NCBI GenBank assembly: GCA_002256705.1
Contig: NQJI01000017.1
Coordinates: forward strand, 24,889-38,397
Length of the DNA: 13,509 nt
Origin: Methylococcaceae bacterium NSM2-1
GTDB lineage: Bacteria; Pseudomonadota; Gammaproteobacteria; Methylococcales; Methylomonadaceae
Direction: 5' to 3'
The notes under the pieces are model-generated. The model did not search any database. It had not been told where the DNA came from and saw only the letters and a program-made list of their open reading frames with translations. Each line of letters begins with the position of its first letter. The first letter of the stretch is position 1. Of the stretch, positions 7,197 through 13,509 are shown in pieces. Made by a program: the position numbers and the translations under genes.

Positions 7197-7254
7197 TGTG
7201 GGGGCGACTTTAGTCGCCTACTCACCTCGCTGGGCGGCAAAAGTCGCCCCACAC
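7197..7254. repeat. REP-like GGGGCGACTTT palindromic repeat
   Basis: The element has outer arms TGTGGGGGCGACTTT (7197-7211) and AAAGTCGCCCCACA (7240-7253), inverted with one extra G on the left. The left arm also folds on itself: GGCGACT and AGTCGCC (7203-7218) form seven pairs. GGGGCGAC/GTCGCCCC intergenic palindromes of this kind are familiar from many genomes as small interspersed repeats. A short open frame running over it is repeat-derived and not a gene. Confidence 0.6.
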
Positions 7255-7296
7255 GGGGTATTGAAACAAGATGTTTCTTTAAAAAAGTGCTTCTAT

Positions 7297-8802
7297 TTAG
7301 TTTGAAGTAGATAAATCTGCACTTTTAATCGCACCCGAACAGAGTTCGCGTTCCTTGTTCATCTTTTCGTCATCCCAATCAAGGGTCTTGGCAGCAATTC
7401 CGGCGAGGCGCTGCAATTCTGCACGTGTCATCTTCGATAATATCAACAAAGGTATTCGTTCGGCCAATTCAGTATCTTGTTTAATCAGTTCGAAAACACC
7501 TGACACCCTATTGCCATGGCGGCGCAACAGCCAGTGTGCGCTTTCTGTATCTATCCCCAGAGCCACCGCTTTCTTTAGCGTGGTATCCGCCCATTGTTGA
7601 TAATCCCCTGCAGGCAACCAGGGAAAAGACTTGCCGCAGGTTTTACAGGATTCATTAACACCTAAATTTTTGCATAATGTATCAACAATACTGGCCGCAT
7701 CTTCTCTGGCGGAGGTCAATTTGCCACCGATTGAGGACAGCAGCCCGTTTTGTGAAGTTATTAATTCCCAGTCACGGCTGATGCGGGAAGGCGATATATT
7801 AACGCTTGGCTTTAACACGCGTAAACCGGCGTAGCATCCGATAATATCCTGCTCAGTCCACTTTACGGTCTTGAGTATACGATTAGCTTCACTTAACAGG
7901 TAATTAACCTCTTCAGCTTCAATCGTCAGATGATCAATATCCCCGTCATAATCTCTATCAGTCGTGCCTAACAGGGTGAGTCCGTACCAGGGGATGATAA
8001 AAAAAACGCGTCCGTCAGTTTTTGCGGTTAGCAGCAAGGCTTCAGTTTCAAGTATTTTGGGTAGAATTAAATGAATGCCTTTCGATAGTCTAGCGGAGGG
8101 GTGCTTATTTTGTAGACCTGCCGACCACTGGCCCGTGGTATTAACAAGCTGGGCAGCGTAAACTTTTGCTGTTTCGCCAGTAACCTGATCCTTTATTTCC
8201 GCACCACATAGCTGACCATTGTTTTCTATAAAATTGGTGACTTTGCAATAATTAAGACAAACAGTTCCGATAGCCTGGGCACCGTCTATCAATTCGAGTA
8301 CAAATCGTGCATCGTCAGTCTGCGCGTCGAAATACGTGTAACCTGCTTTTAATCCGGTGCTATCGAGACAAGGGAAACGTTCCACAAAGTCAGTACCTGT
8401 ATAACGGCGATAGTGTTGATCCTTGGGAACACTGCCTGCAAGAAAATCATAGAGGCTTAAACCGATGTTGAGCCGGAAGGAGCCAAGACGGCTATCTTTA
8501 TAAACCGGAACCCCGAATCGTAGAGGCCAGACCCGGTGCGGTGCCGTTTTAAGCAGCATCTGACGTTCGGCAAGAGTTTTATGAACCAGTTTAAAATCCA
8601 GCGATTCCAGATAACGTAAGCCACCGTGGATTAACTTGCTGGAAGCGGAAGATGTCGCACAAGCCCAGTCGCCCTGATCGACAACAGCCACTTTCAAGCC
8701 GCGCAGCCCGGCATCGTAGGCAGTCCATGCACCATAAATTCCGCCACCGCAAATCAGCACATCAAAATGCTGGTCTTTTATCTGTGAAAAATCCCGTTGC
8801 AT
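7297..8802 (-). CDS. glpD: Aerobic glycerol-3-phosphate dehydrogenase
   Basis: This FAD-dependent, membrane-associated enzyme oxidises glycerol-3-phosphate to dihydroxyacetone phosphate and passes electrons to quinone. The 501-residue length equals E. coli GlpD. The N-terminus has the dinucleotide-binding FDVLICGGGIYGAWTAYDA (GGGIYG at 19-24). SSKLIHGGLRYLES (around 54-67) follows, then GLTLLGTTDRDYDGD, CYAGLRVLKPS and GGKLTSAREDA, all classic GlpD landmarks. The C-terminal helical domain holds a CKTCGKSFPWLP stretch. AAGGG about nine bases before the ATG is a good Shine-Dalgarno. It converges on the B12 operon and diverges from the Mla-type operon. No glpF, glpK or glpR is in the window. The gene appears intact. 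Confidence 0.96.
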   Translation of the reverse strand: MQRDFSQIKDQHFDVLICGGGIYGAWTAYDAGLRGLKVAVVDQGDWACATSSASSKLIHGGLRYLESLDFKLVHKTLAERQMLLKTAPHRVWPLRFGVPVYKDSRLGSFRLNIGLSLYDFLAGSVPKDQHYRRYTGTDFVERFPCLDSTGLKAGYTYFDAQTDDARFVLELIDGAQAIGTVCLNYCKVTNFIENNGQLCGAEIKDQVTGETAKVYAAQLVNTTGQWSAGLQNKHPSARLSKGIHLILPKILETEALLLTAKTDGRVFFIIPWYGLTLLGTTDRDYDGDIDHLTIEAEEVNYLLSEANRILKTVKWTEQDIIGCYAGLRVLKPSVNISPSRISRDWELITSQNGLLSSIGGKLTSAREDAASIVDTLCKNLGVNESCKTCGKSFPWLPAGDYQQWADTTLKKAVALGIDTESAHWLLRRHGNRVSGVFELIKQDTELAERIPLLILSKMTRAELQRLAGIAAKTLDWDDEKMNKERELCSGAIKSADLSTSN

Positions 8803-9101
8803 AATTTAGCCCTTTGTCTGCAAATTTTTCTATTGATCTTTAACTCTTCTTCCCCAAACACCTGCCAAGGCACTACCAATCAAACAATAAAATCCCGCAG
8901 GGAAAGCCGCAGGAACGGGATCTCTGGGCACACTTGCATGTGGATTTTGGCTAGCGACGCGCCAAGTCCGCTGTTCTGCATTCCGGCTTTTATCCTTTTA
9001 AGTGTATCTCAGCGGGTTGTTAAGTTAAAAATTTCTACTTAGTACCAGGCGATAATACGATAAACTGGACAGCAGTATTTACAATAGTTCACCCCCCTCC
9101 C
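8803..9101. other. Divergent intergenic region between glpD and the Mla-type operon
   Basis: Almost 300 bases without a gene. On the minus strand a possible promoter TTAACA (plus 9018-9023), 17 bases, TAAAAG (plus 8995-9000) would give glpD a leader of about 185 bases. That leader carries the hairpin described separately at 8882-8921 and the imperfect direct repeats CCGCAGGGAA/CCGCAGGAAC (8895-8904 and 8907-8916). On the plus strand TACAAT at 9080-9085 might be a -10 for the Mla-type operon, but I see no matching -35. Confidence 0.4.
8882..8921 (-). terminator. Terminator-like hairpin in the glpD leader
   Basis: On the minus strand ATCCCG (plus 8916-8921) pairs with CGGGAT (plus 8892-8897) across an 18-base loop, followed at once by TTTTATTGTTT. 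The polarity fits a minus-strand transcript only. With no minus-strand gene upstream, it would act as an attenuator for glpD or the end of a short RNA. The large loop and six-pair stem make it moderate evidence. Confidence 0.4.
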
Positions 9102-9620
9102 ATGATTGACACTGAATCAAGTCCGGATCTACCGCCCACACTGGCAGTCGTTATGCAAGACAAGGGGCAGCAGTGTGCCAGGTTAACAGGCAGCTGGAAC
9201 CTTCGAAGTTTAGCGAAAGCCTCGGATCTGCAACAGAAAATCAGCCTCAATGCTGTTAATAAAACTATGCAATGGGACATGCGCTCGGTTGATGTGCTCG
9301 ATAGTGCGGCTGCTTTGATTATATGGCAAGCCTGGGGTGAACAAATGCCGGCACAGTTACAGATAAAACCGGAACACCAGCGTTTATTTGATCGCTGGCA
9401 GTCGCAGAGTGTACCCGTTGCTGAACCTGTAGTTCCTCGCTTCAGTTTAATTTTTAACTATATTCAGCAATTGCTTTTGGCCTTTTGGGCCCAACTGTTG
9501 GATCTGATGATCCTGTTAGGTCAACTGGCTCTGGATTTGGGCTATCTGCTGGGCCATCCGCGTGATGTTCCCAAGACGGAGATTTCCATCACGATTTATG
9601 ACTGTCAGCATTGCAATTAA
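9102..9620 (+). pseudogene. MlaE-like permease with N-terminal STAS domain, N-terminal part (frameshifted)
   Basis: This is the N-terminal part of the permease of an MCE/Mla-type lipid ABC transporter, of the subfamily fused to a STAS domain. Residues 12-105 form the STAS-like part (LTGSWNLRSLAKA, WDMRSVDVLDSAAALIIWQAWG). A hydrophobic interfacial stretch (around 113-150) and the family motif GYLLGHPRDVP with EISITIYDC follow. The sequence then turns to QHCN and stops. Homologues continue from here into a transmembrane helix (roughly ALPIV...GFLIG...LSYLSAQQL). That helix, about 22 residues, is missing, and the frame resumes differently at SALQLKTFGAE. The deletion length must be 1 mod 3. No Shine-Dalgarno is visible before ATG 9102, where the upstream run is pyrimidine-rich. 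Confidence 0.83.
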
Positions 9621-10174
9621 AGACTTTCGGGGCGGAAATTTATATTATCGATATTCTGGGTTTGAGCATTATTCGTGAATTGGGGCCATTGTTAGCGGCC
9701 ATTCTTGTTGCGGGCCGTTCCGGTTCAGCAATGACTGCGCAAATCGGCATCATGCGAGTCACTGAGGAGCTGGATGCGTTATCTGCGATGGGCATTTCCC
9801 ATTCCTTGCGCCTGATTCTGCCAAAAGTGTCGGCGCTGACGATAGTCTTGCCTCTTTTAAGCGCATGGACGAGTGCTGCGGCGCTTATAGGCGGGATGTT
9901 TTCGGCGCAAACTACATTGGACATCAGCTACCAGCAATTTTTCCTTAGATTGCCTGATGCGGTGCCGCTCGTTAATGTTTTTATTGGCTTGGGTAAGAGC
10001 GCAGTATTCGGCCTGATGATTGCGCTGATTGCCTGTCATTTTGGTTTCAGAATCAAACCGAATACTGAAAGTCTGGGCAATGAGACGACTAATTCCGTGG
10101 TCGCATCAATTACCGTGGTGATTATGAACGATGCGGTGTTTGCCATTTTGTTTATGGGTGTAGGTATGCCATGA
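9611..10174 (+). pseudogene. MlaE-like permease, C-terminal part (frame-shifted continuation)
   Basis: The membrane core of the MlaE family permease continues here: LKTFGAEIYIIDILGLSIIRELGPLLAAILVAGRSGSAMTAQIGIMRVTEELDALSAMG is the highly conserved heart of the family, and at least four further hydrophobic segments follow. The first codon of the open frame is a TTG within the conserved part, with no Shine-Dalgarno, so it is not a credible independent start. Together with the previous entry it forms one broken gene spanning 9102-10174. The stop overlaps the ATG of the ATPase gene (ATGA), the tight coupling expected inside an Mla operon. If the break is real, the transporter lacks its first permease helix and should not assemble. 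Confidence 0.85.
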
Positions 10175-10953
10175 CAAATCCTCATGCGATTCAATTTGAA
10201 CATGTCTACACAAGCTTTGGCGAGAAAATTGTTCATCAGGATATTAATCTTAGCCTGGAACATGGCGAGATATTGGGAGTGGTCGGCCCATCAGGTTGTG
10301 GCAAGACGACCTTGCTACGCGAAATTATTGGTTTGCAAATACCCACTCAGGGCGAAGTGTTCGTTATGGGGCAATCCTTGAAAAATATTACAGCCGAACA
10401 CGGGCAGCGACTGCGTAGTAATTGCGGTGTACTGTTTCAGAAAGGAGCTTTATTCAGCGTGTTAAATGTTTTTGATAATATCGCATTTCCACTGCGGGAA
10501 ATCGGTTTTCATGATGAAGAATTGATAAAACGGATAGTGTTTATGAAGCTGTCAATGGTAGGTTTGTCTGACCATGATGCCTGGTTAAAGCCGGCAGATC
10601 TGTCAGGCGGAATGATTAAGCGAGTAGCGCTGGCTCGTACGATGGTTCTGGAGCCGGGCCTTTTATTGCTCGATGAGCCAACATCCGGATTGGATCCTAT
10701 TTCGAGTGAGGATTTTGTCAGCCTGTTATCCGAACTTCATCGGGCTCTTAATTTTACGGTGTTTATGGTTACCCATGATTTGGATATTCTGAGAGATTTA
10801 TGTACCAAGGTGGCAGTGCTTGCTGATAATCAATTGATTGCATTTGGCACGCTGGCTTCGGTCCTAGGCTGCAAGCATCCTTTTATTGAAAAATTTTTTT
10901 ACAATAAACGCGCTCAGCGGGTATTTCAATATCAAGAGGCTACTCATGGGTAG
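10171..10953 (+). CDS. MlaF-like ATPase of MCE-type lipid ABC transporter
   Basis: This cytoplasmic nucleotide-binding subunit, 260 residues, drives lipid movement by the permease/MCE complex. Walker A is GPSGCGKT (39-46), the Q-loop is Gln90 in VLFQKGALFSVLNVFDNIAFPLRE, and the signature is LSGGM (144-148). Walker B LLLLDEP covers 164-170, the D-loop is SGLDPIS, and the switch His is 202 in MVTHDLD. The ALFSxLxVxDNIAFPLRE stretch is typical of MlaF and separates it from general ABC ATPases. All catalytic residues are present, so this subunit is intact even though the permease is not. It starts four bases inside the permease gene and overlaps the next gene by eight. Confidence 0.93.
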   Translation: MTNPHAIQFEHVYTSFGEKIVHQDINLSLEHGEILGVVGPSGCGKTTLLREIIGLQIPTQGEVFVMGQSLKNITAEHGQRLRSNCGVLFQKGALFSVLNVFDNIAFPLREIGFHDEELIKRIVFMKLSMVGLSDHDAWLKPADLSGGMIKRVALARTMVLEPGLLLLDEPTSGLDPISSEDFVSLLSELHRALNFTVFMVTHDLDILRDLCTKVAVLADNQLIAFGTLASVLGCKHPFIEKFFYNKRAQRVFQYQEATHG

Positions 10954-11860
10954 AGATAAGCACGCACTGATCACAGGTCTTTTTTTGATCATTTTTGTGG
11001 CGGCGGTGACCGCAATTGTTTATTGGATCGGGCATTTTGAACGGGAACGGAATGTTTATGTTGTTTCAACCCGGGAATCTGTTTCCGGTCTCAATCCTGA
11101 ATCAACAGTTTTTTACCGGGGCATTGCAGTAGGGAAGGTTATCAAAATAATATTCGACCCGAATGACTCCGGTATTATTCTTGTTCCGATTGAAGTCGAT
11201 AAAAATATCGTGTTTACCAGGGGGGTTTATGCAACGTTACGACTAAAGGGTGTGACGGGCTTAACCCAGATTCAATTGGAGGACTCCGGTAATATGCGCG
11301 CCGTGTTACCGCCGGGGAATAATCCCTTGACCCGAATTCCATTGGTGCCATCGATGACCGACAAGTTGATGCGTTCAGGAGAAGAAATTTTGCATAAAGC
11401 TGATCATTTAATGGTGCGACTTAGTTCGTTGTTAAATGATGAAAATGAAAAAAATATCGGCGATATTCTAGGTAATCTGAAAACCGTGACTGACAAGCTT
11501 TCCGATTTGCAAAAGAGCGCTGATAAGGCGCTGTCCGGTATTCCTGTATTAACCACTGATACACAAAAGACTTTAGCTCGTATCAATGCGTTGACTGACG
11601 ATTTACAGGGGTTAACCAGGGAAGTGCAAAACCTCAGCATAAAAACCGGTAATCTTGTCGATACCGGGGATACTGTTGGTGATCTTTTGATACAAAAGAC
11701 GTTACCGAAAGTCAACAAATTGCTCACCGAATTGCACTCGACAGCACAACAGGTAAAAAGAACTGCTACGATGCTGGATAATAATCCACAATCATTATTG
11801 CTGGGGCCCGATAAACACGATTCGGGGCCAGGTGAACCGGGCTATGAGGAGCCAAAGTGA
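10946..11860 (+). CDS. MlaD-like MCE-domain periplasmic lipid-binding protein
   Basis: This is the substrate-handling MCE subunit of the lipid transporter. From ATG 10946 the protein has 304 residues: one N-terminal membrane anchor (about 8-28), a single MCE domain (about 37-113, with VSGLNPESTVFYRGIAVGKV and ATLRLKGVTGLTQIQLED), then a long, mostly helical C-terminal region (about 150-285) rich in DLQ/TLxKxN patterns that probably forms a coiled tube. An ATG 60 bases upstream is in frame, but its extra residues are only the ATPase tail read in another frame. 10946 has an AGAGG Shine-Dalgarno and the usual short overlap. At 304 residues it is longer than E. coli MlaD (183), resembling the longer MCE proteins paired with auxiliary lipoproteins. 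Confidence 0.92.
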   Translation: MGRDKHALITGLFLIIFVAAVTAIVYWIGHFERERNVYVVSTRESVSGLNPESTVFYRGIAVGKVIKIIFDPNDSGIILVPIEVDKNIVFTRGVYATLRLKGVTGLTQIQLEDSGNMRAVLPPGNNPLTRIPLVPSMTDKLMRSGEEILHKADHLMVRLSSLLNDENEKNIGDILGNLKTVTDKLSDLQKSADKALSGIPVLTTDTQKTLARINALTDDLQGLTREVQNLSIKTGNLVDTGDTVGDLLIQKTLPKVNKLLTELHSTAQQVKRTATMLDNNPQSLLLGPDKHDSGPGEPGYEEPK

Positions 11861-12420
11861 AGTATTTATTAATCGGTTTGCTATTTTTTTCCACTCTATT
11901 GTCCGGAACTGGTTGCGGTATTTCACCCAAACAACCTGTAATGCATGATTTTGGCTTGTCTGATTCAATTTCGACTTATAACAGCAAGCGTAATAATAAG
12001 CCGACGATTACCGTCGATGCGCCTACATGGCTCTGGGATAATCGAATTCGTTATCGGCTGCTTTATGCGTCTCCAAATCGTGTGGGTTTCTATGCTTTGG
12101 ATCTCTGGATTGCGCCGCCGCCCGAATTATTTGAGCAACTACTGATTTCCAGCGGGAAGATCCGGAATTACTCTTTAATCATCTGGCTGCATGATTTTGA
12201 ACAGCAATTTGATGCACCCGATCGGGCTCATGTAATGTTGCGTTTCTCTGTGGAAGCTTATTCTTCCGACCCTAATAAGAAAATAAATACACAGGAATTT
12301 TATCTTGAACAAAGTACTATAACGCCAGATGCGGCAGGCGCTGTAAGCGGTTTTGCAAATTTAACACGGCAGGCGGCCGACAGGATTCAGGTCTGGTTAG
12401 CGGGATTATCCGATAAATGA
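11857..12420 (+). CDS. ABC-type transport auxiliary lipoprotein (PqiC-like)
   Basis: This 187-residue lipoprotein is predicted to be anchored to the outer membrane. It would form the outer-membrane end of the MCE system, in the manner of PqiC. The N-terminus is a lipoprotein signal peptide (residues 1-19) with Cys20 in LLSGTGC, a slightly loose lipobox. Features of the family are the early HDFGL, TITVDAPTWLWDNRIRYRLLYASPNRVGFYALDLWIAPPPELFEQLL, the central LHDFEQQFDAPDRAHVMLRFSVEA, and a C-terminal helix FANLTRQAADRIQVWL. The start overlaps the MCE gene stop by four bases (ATGA-type), so it is part of the operon. It takes the place where classical Mla operons carry mlaC. Confidence 0.85.
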   Translation: MKYLLIGLLFFSTLLSGTGCGISPKQPVMHDFGLSDSISTYNSKRNNKPTITVDAPTWLWDNRIRYRLLYASPNRVGFYALDLWIAPPPELFEQLLISSGKIRNYSLIIWLHDFEQQFDAPDRAHVMLRFSVEAYSSDPNKKINTQEFYLEQSTITPDAAGAVSGFANLTRQAADRIQVWLAGLSDK

Positions 12421-12421
12421 C

Positions 12422-12438
12422 ACAGTCCAGGAGACTGT
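12422..12438 (+). terminator. Short hairpin after the Mla-type operon
   Basis: ACAGTC (12422-12427) and GACTGT (12433-12438) form six pairs around CAGGA, starting two bases after the lipoprotein stop. The following sequence has only a short T-run, so termination would be weak. The position is the main support. Confidence 0.35.
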
Positions 12439-12493
12439 CAATTGGCTTTAGTAGTTCTCTCCGGCTAGTGTACAATTGTTTTTTTAAATTCAG

Positions 12494-12841
12494 ATGGAAC
12501 CCGCTATGGAAGCTTACCCCGAAAAAACCTGTTCAATAGACCGTTTGGTCACTCATCCAAAACTTGTAGCCGCCGCAAAAGCCGGAATGAAAACCCAGCA
12601 GCGACGTGATGGTGTATATGGCTTGCCTGGAGAAACTTTTGATCTGGAAGGCATCACTTTTGTTGTTACAAACTTAACGCGTCAGCGTTTAGGCGATATG
12701 ACCGATGAACACGCACAAGCAGAAGGCTATCCCAATCTTGAGATATATAAAGACATCATTTTAAAAATGCATTCGGGGATGACCTGGAATACTGACAGCC
12801 TGGTATGGGTTCATACTTTTGCGGCTAAGGCCGACAGTTAG
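12494..12841 (+). CDS. ASCH domain protein
   Basis: This small cytoplasmic protein, 115 residues from the first ATG, is made of one ASCH domain, a PUA-like fold associated with RNA-linked functions. The motif GMKTQQRR (31-38), the strand DLEGITFVVTNLTRQRLGDMTDEHAQAEGY (50-79) and the C-terminal GMTWNTDSLVWVHTF (95-109) are typical. E. coli YqfB, an ASCH protein, hydrolyses N4-acetylcytidine with a Lys-x-x-Thr arrangement. Here the corresponding place reads KTQQ, so the same activity cannot be assumed. ATG 12506 is an alternative start with a GGA element upstream and may be the real one. TACAAT at 12471-12476 could be its -10. It seems to be transcribed separately from the Mla operon. Confidence 0.85.
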   Translation: MEPAMEAYPEKTCSIDRLVTHPKLVAAAKAGMKTQQRRDGVYGLPGETFDLEGITFVVTNLTRQRLGDMTDEHAQAEGYPNLEIYKDIILKMHSGMTWNTDSLVWVHTFAAKADS

Positions 12842-12907
12842 CCCGATTACTTTTCCTGTCTAAACTGCTTTGTTGATAGCAAAGTTGAAAAACGCTAATT
12901 AGTAAGG

Positions 12908-12931
12908 CTGGGGTGACTCTTAAAACCCCAG
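12908..12931. terminator. Hairpin downstream of the ASCH gene
   Basis: CTGGGG (12908-12913) pairs with CCCCAG (12926-12931) around a 12-base loop, 67 bases after the ASCH stop. It is followed by TATTTGA. The polarity fits a plus-strand terminator, but the tract is weak. Confidence 0.4.
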
Positions 12932-12966
12932 TATTTGATGCAGTTATAACCCTGATGGCAGTCGAT

Positions 12967-13214
12967 TTATCCCATAACGCGATTGCGTCCCGCTTCTTTG
13001 CTTACGTAAAGTGTACTATCGGCTTGTTTGAGGCTGTCTTCAATTGAGCTGTCAATTTCATGTTGGAGGAGGCTAAAAGTTATCGCCAGCTAAATGGAAG
13101 TGTTTGTTCGCAATCGCTTTACGGATTTTTTTAGCCATAATACGCGCCATTGCTGTCTGTGTCGGGTAACATAATCAGGAATTCTTCACCACCCCAATGT
13201 GTAATCACATCTCC
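12967..13214 (-). pseudogene. Decayed GGDEF (diguanylate cyclase) domain remnant
   Basis: Minus-strand pieces in different frames line up with the end of a GGDEF domain. GDVITHWGGEEFLIMLPDTDSNG, containing the GGEEF active-site motif, comes first. RIMAKKIRKAIANKHFHLAGDNF follows in another frame, and finally SIEDSLKQADSTLYVSKEAGRNRVMG before the stop at 12967-12969. Stops and at least two frame changes interrupt it, and the N-terminal half of the domain and any sensory domain are gone. It is thus a fossil of a c-di-GMP synthase and not a working gene. The 12842-13322 stretch holds this remnant, the hairpin at 12908 and the tRNA promoter, and nothing else I can support. Confidence 0.8.
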
Positions 13215-13283
13215 CTATTGCTTTCCCCAACTCAAATTTAAGCTGGGAAATATACGTGAATGAGTAAAAAACTAATAAAATAA

Positions 13284-13311
13284 TTGATTTTTAGAACTGG
13301 TGAGTTATCAT
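13284..13311 (+). promoter_or_regulatory. Probable promoter of tRNA-Ser
   Basis: TTGATT (13284-13289), a 16-base spacer and TATCAT (13306-13311) form a reasonable sigma70 promoter. It would start transcription about five bases before the mature tRNA. A G/C-rich stretch (GCGGC) lies right after the -10, as is usual for stringently controlled stable-RNA promoters. Confidence 0.5.
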
Positions 13312-13322
13312 ATGCGGCTTGT

Positions 13323-13412
13323 GGAGAGGTGGCTGAGCGGTCGAAAGCGGCGGTCTTGAAAACCGTTGAGGGTTGATCCCCTCCCAGGGTTCGAATCCCT
13401 GCTTCTCCGCCA
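13323..13412 (+). tRNA. tRNA-Ser (anticodon UGA)
   Basis: A 90-base class II tRNA. The acceptor stem is GGAGAGG (13323-13329) with CTTCTCC (13402-13408), then discriminator G and encoded CCA (13410-13412). The D-arm has GGCTGAGCGGTCGAAAGC, the anticodon loop CTTGAAA carries TGA, a long variable arm GTTGAGGGTTGATCCCCTC follows, and the T-arm has GGTTCGAATCC. The long variable arm and UGA anticodon identify serine (UCN codons). All stems pair well. Confidence 0.97.
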
Positions 13413-13467
13413 TTTCCTACACATAAGTATTTGTTTATTATACACAAATAAATTCAATTTAAATTAC

Positions 13468-13489
13468 TACCGTGCTTCTTACCGTACTT
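13468..13489. repeat. Short direct repeats downstream of tRNA-Ser
   Basis: TACCGTGCTT (13468-13477) and TACCGTACTT (13480-13489) are two 10-base copies differing at one base, 12 bases apart, 56 bases after the tRNA. Evenly spaced short repeats next to a tRNA 3' end can be arm-type integrase sites. With only two copies and the window ending here this is a tentative reading. Confidence 0.3.
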
Positions 13490-13509
13490 TTGGATTAACT
13501 AGGCATTTC

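Noticed and set aside
7060..7305. An 81-residue open frame after the B12 operon.
   Set aside because: It runs through the perfect inverted repeat and the REP-like palindrome. The protein-like NVGATLVAYSPRWAAKVAPHG is just the translated repeat.
9590..9625. Programmed ribosomal frameshifting joining the two permease fragments.
   Set aside because: No slippery heptamer is seen and a whole membrane helix is missing. A frame change alone would not restore the family sequence.
1..13509. CRISPR array, complete insertion sequence or defence system.
   Set aside because: No regularly spaced repeats, transposase or nuclease/helicase gene set is present. The only repeats are short palindromes and one direct-repeat pair.

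Overview
The window looks like a chromosomal segment of a gammaproteobacterium. RimK, MutM and GlpD all read like gammaproteobacterial proteins. A BtuB/BtuM vitamin B12 uptake locus followed by small Cys-rich proteins, together with a mid-40s GC content judged by eye, would suit a Methylococcales-type methanotroph, but that assignment is inference. Intact core genes alternate with clearly damaged ones.

Layout. Positions 1-866 (minus) hold rimK, cut off by the window edge. A start-less membrane-protein remnant lies upstream of it (895-1101, minus), followed by an AI-2E/PerM-family transporter (1186-2265, minus). mutM (2599-3414, plus) comes next. From 3453 to 7042 lies a B12-controlled operon on the plus strand: a promoter, a cobalamin riboswitch whose expression platform can be drawn base by base, a BtuB-type TonB-dependent receptor broken by an internal deletion/frameshift, the solitary B12 transporter BtuM with its conserved cysteine, a 55-residue DUF5522-type Cys-rich protein, and an unrecognised 200-residue Cys/His-rich protein. 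The operon ends in a perfect 12-bp inverted repeat, then a REP-like palindrome, and converges on glpD (7297-8802, minus), which has a long leader carrying a terminator-like hairpin.

Positions 9102-12420 (plus) hold an MCE/Mla-type lipid transport operon: a STAS-fused permease (again broken by an out-of-frame deletion that removes about one membrane helix), the ATPase, the MCE substrate-binding protein and an outer-membrane auxiliary lipoprotein. An ASCH-domain protein (12494-12841), a decayed GGDEF-domain remnant (12967-13214, minus) and tRNA-Ser(UGA) (13323-13412) follow. Short direct repeats lie just past the tRNA, a position where integrated elements often begin.

How the parts work together. 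The riboswitch should shut translation of the B12 operon when cobalamin is plentiful. BtuB would bring B12 across the outer membrane and BtuM across the inner one. The two small Cys/His-rich proteins are candidates for undescribed B12 handling functions. The Mla-like operon would move phospholipid between the envelope membranes. In this sequence both btuB and the permease gene are interrupted, so either both systems are decaying or the assembly has errors at these two spots.
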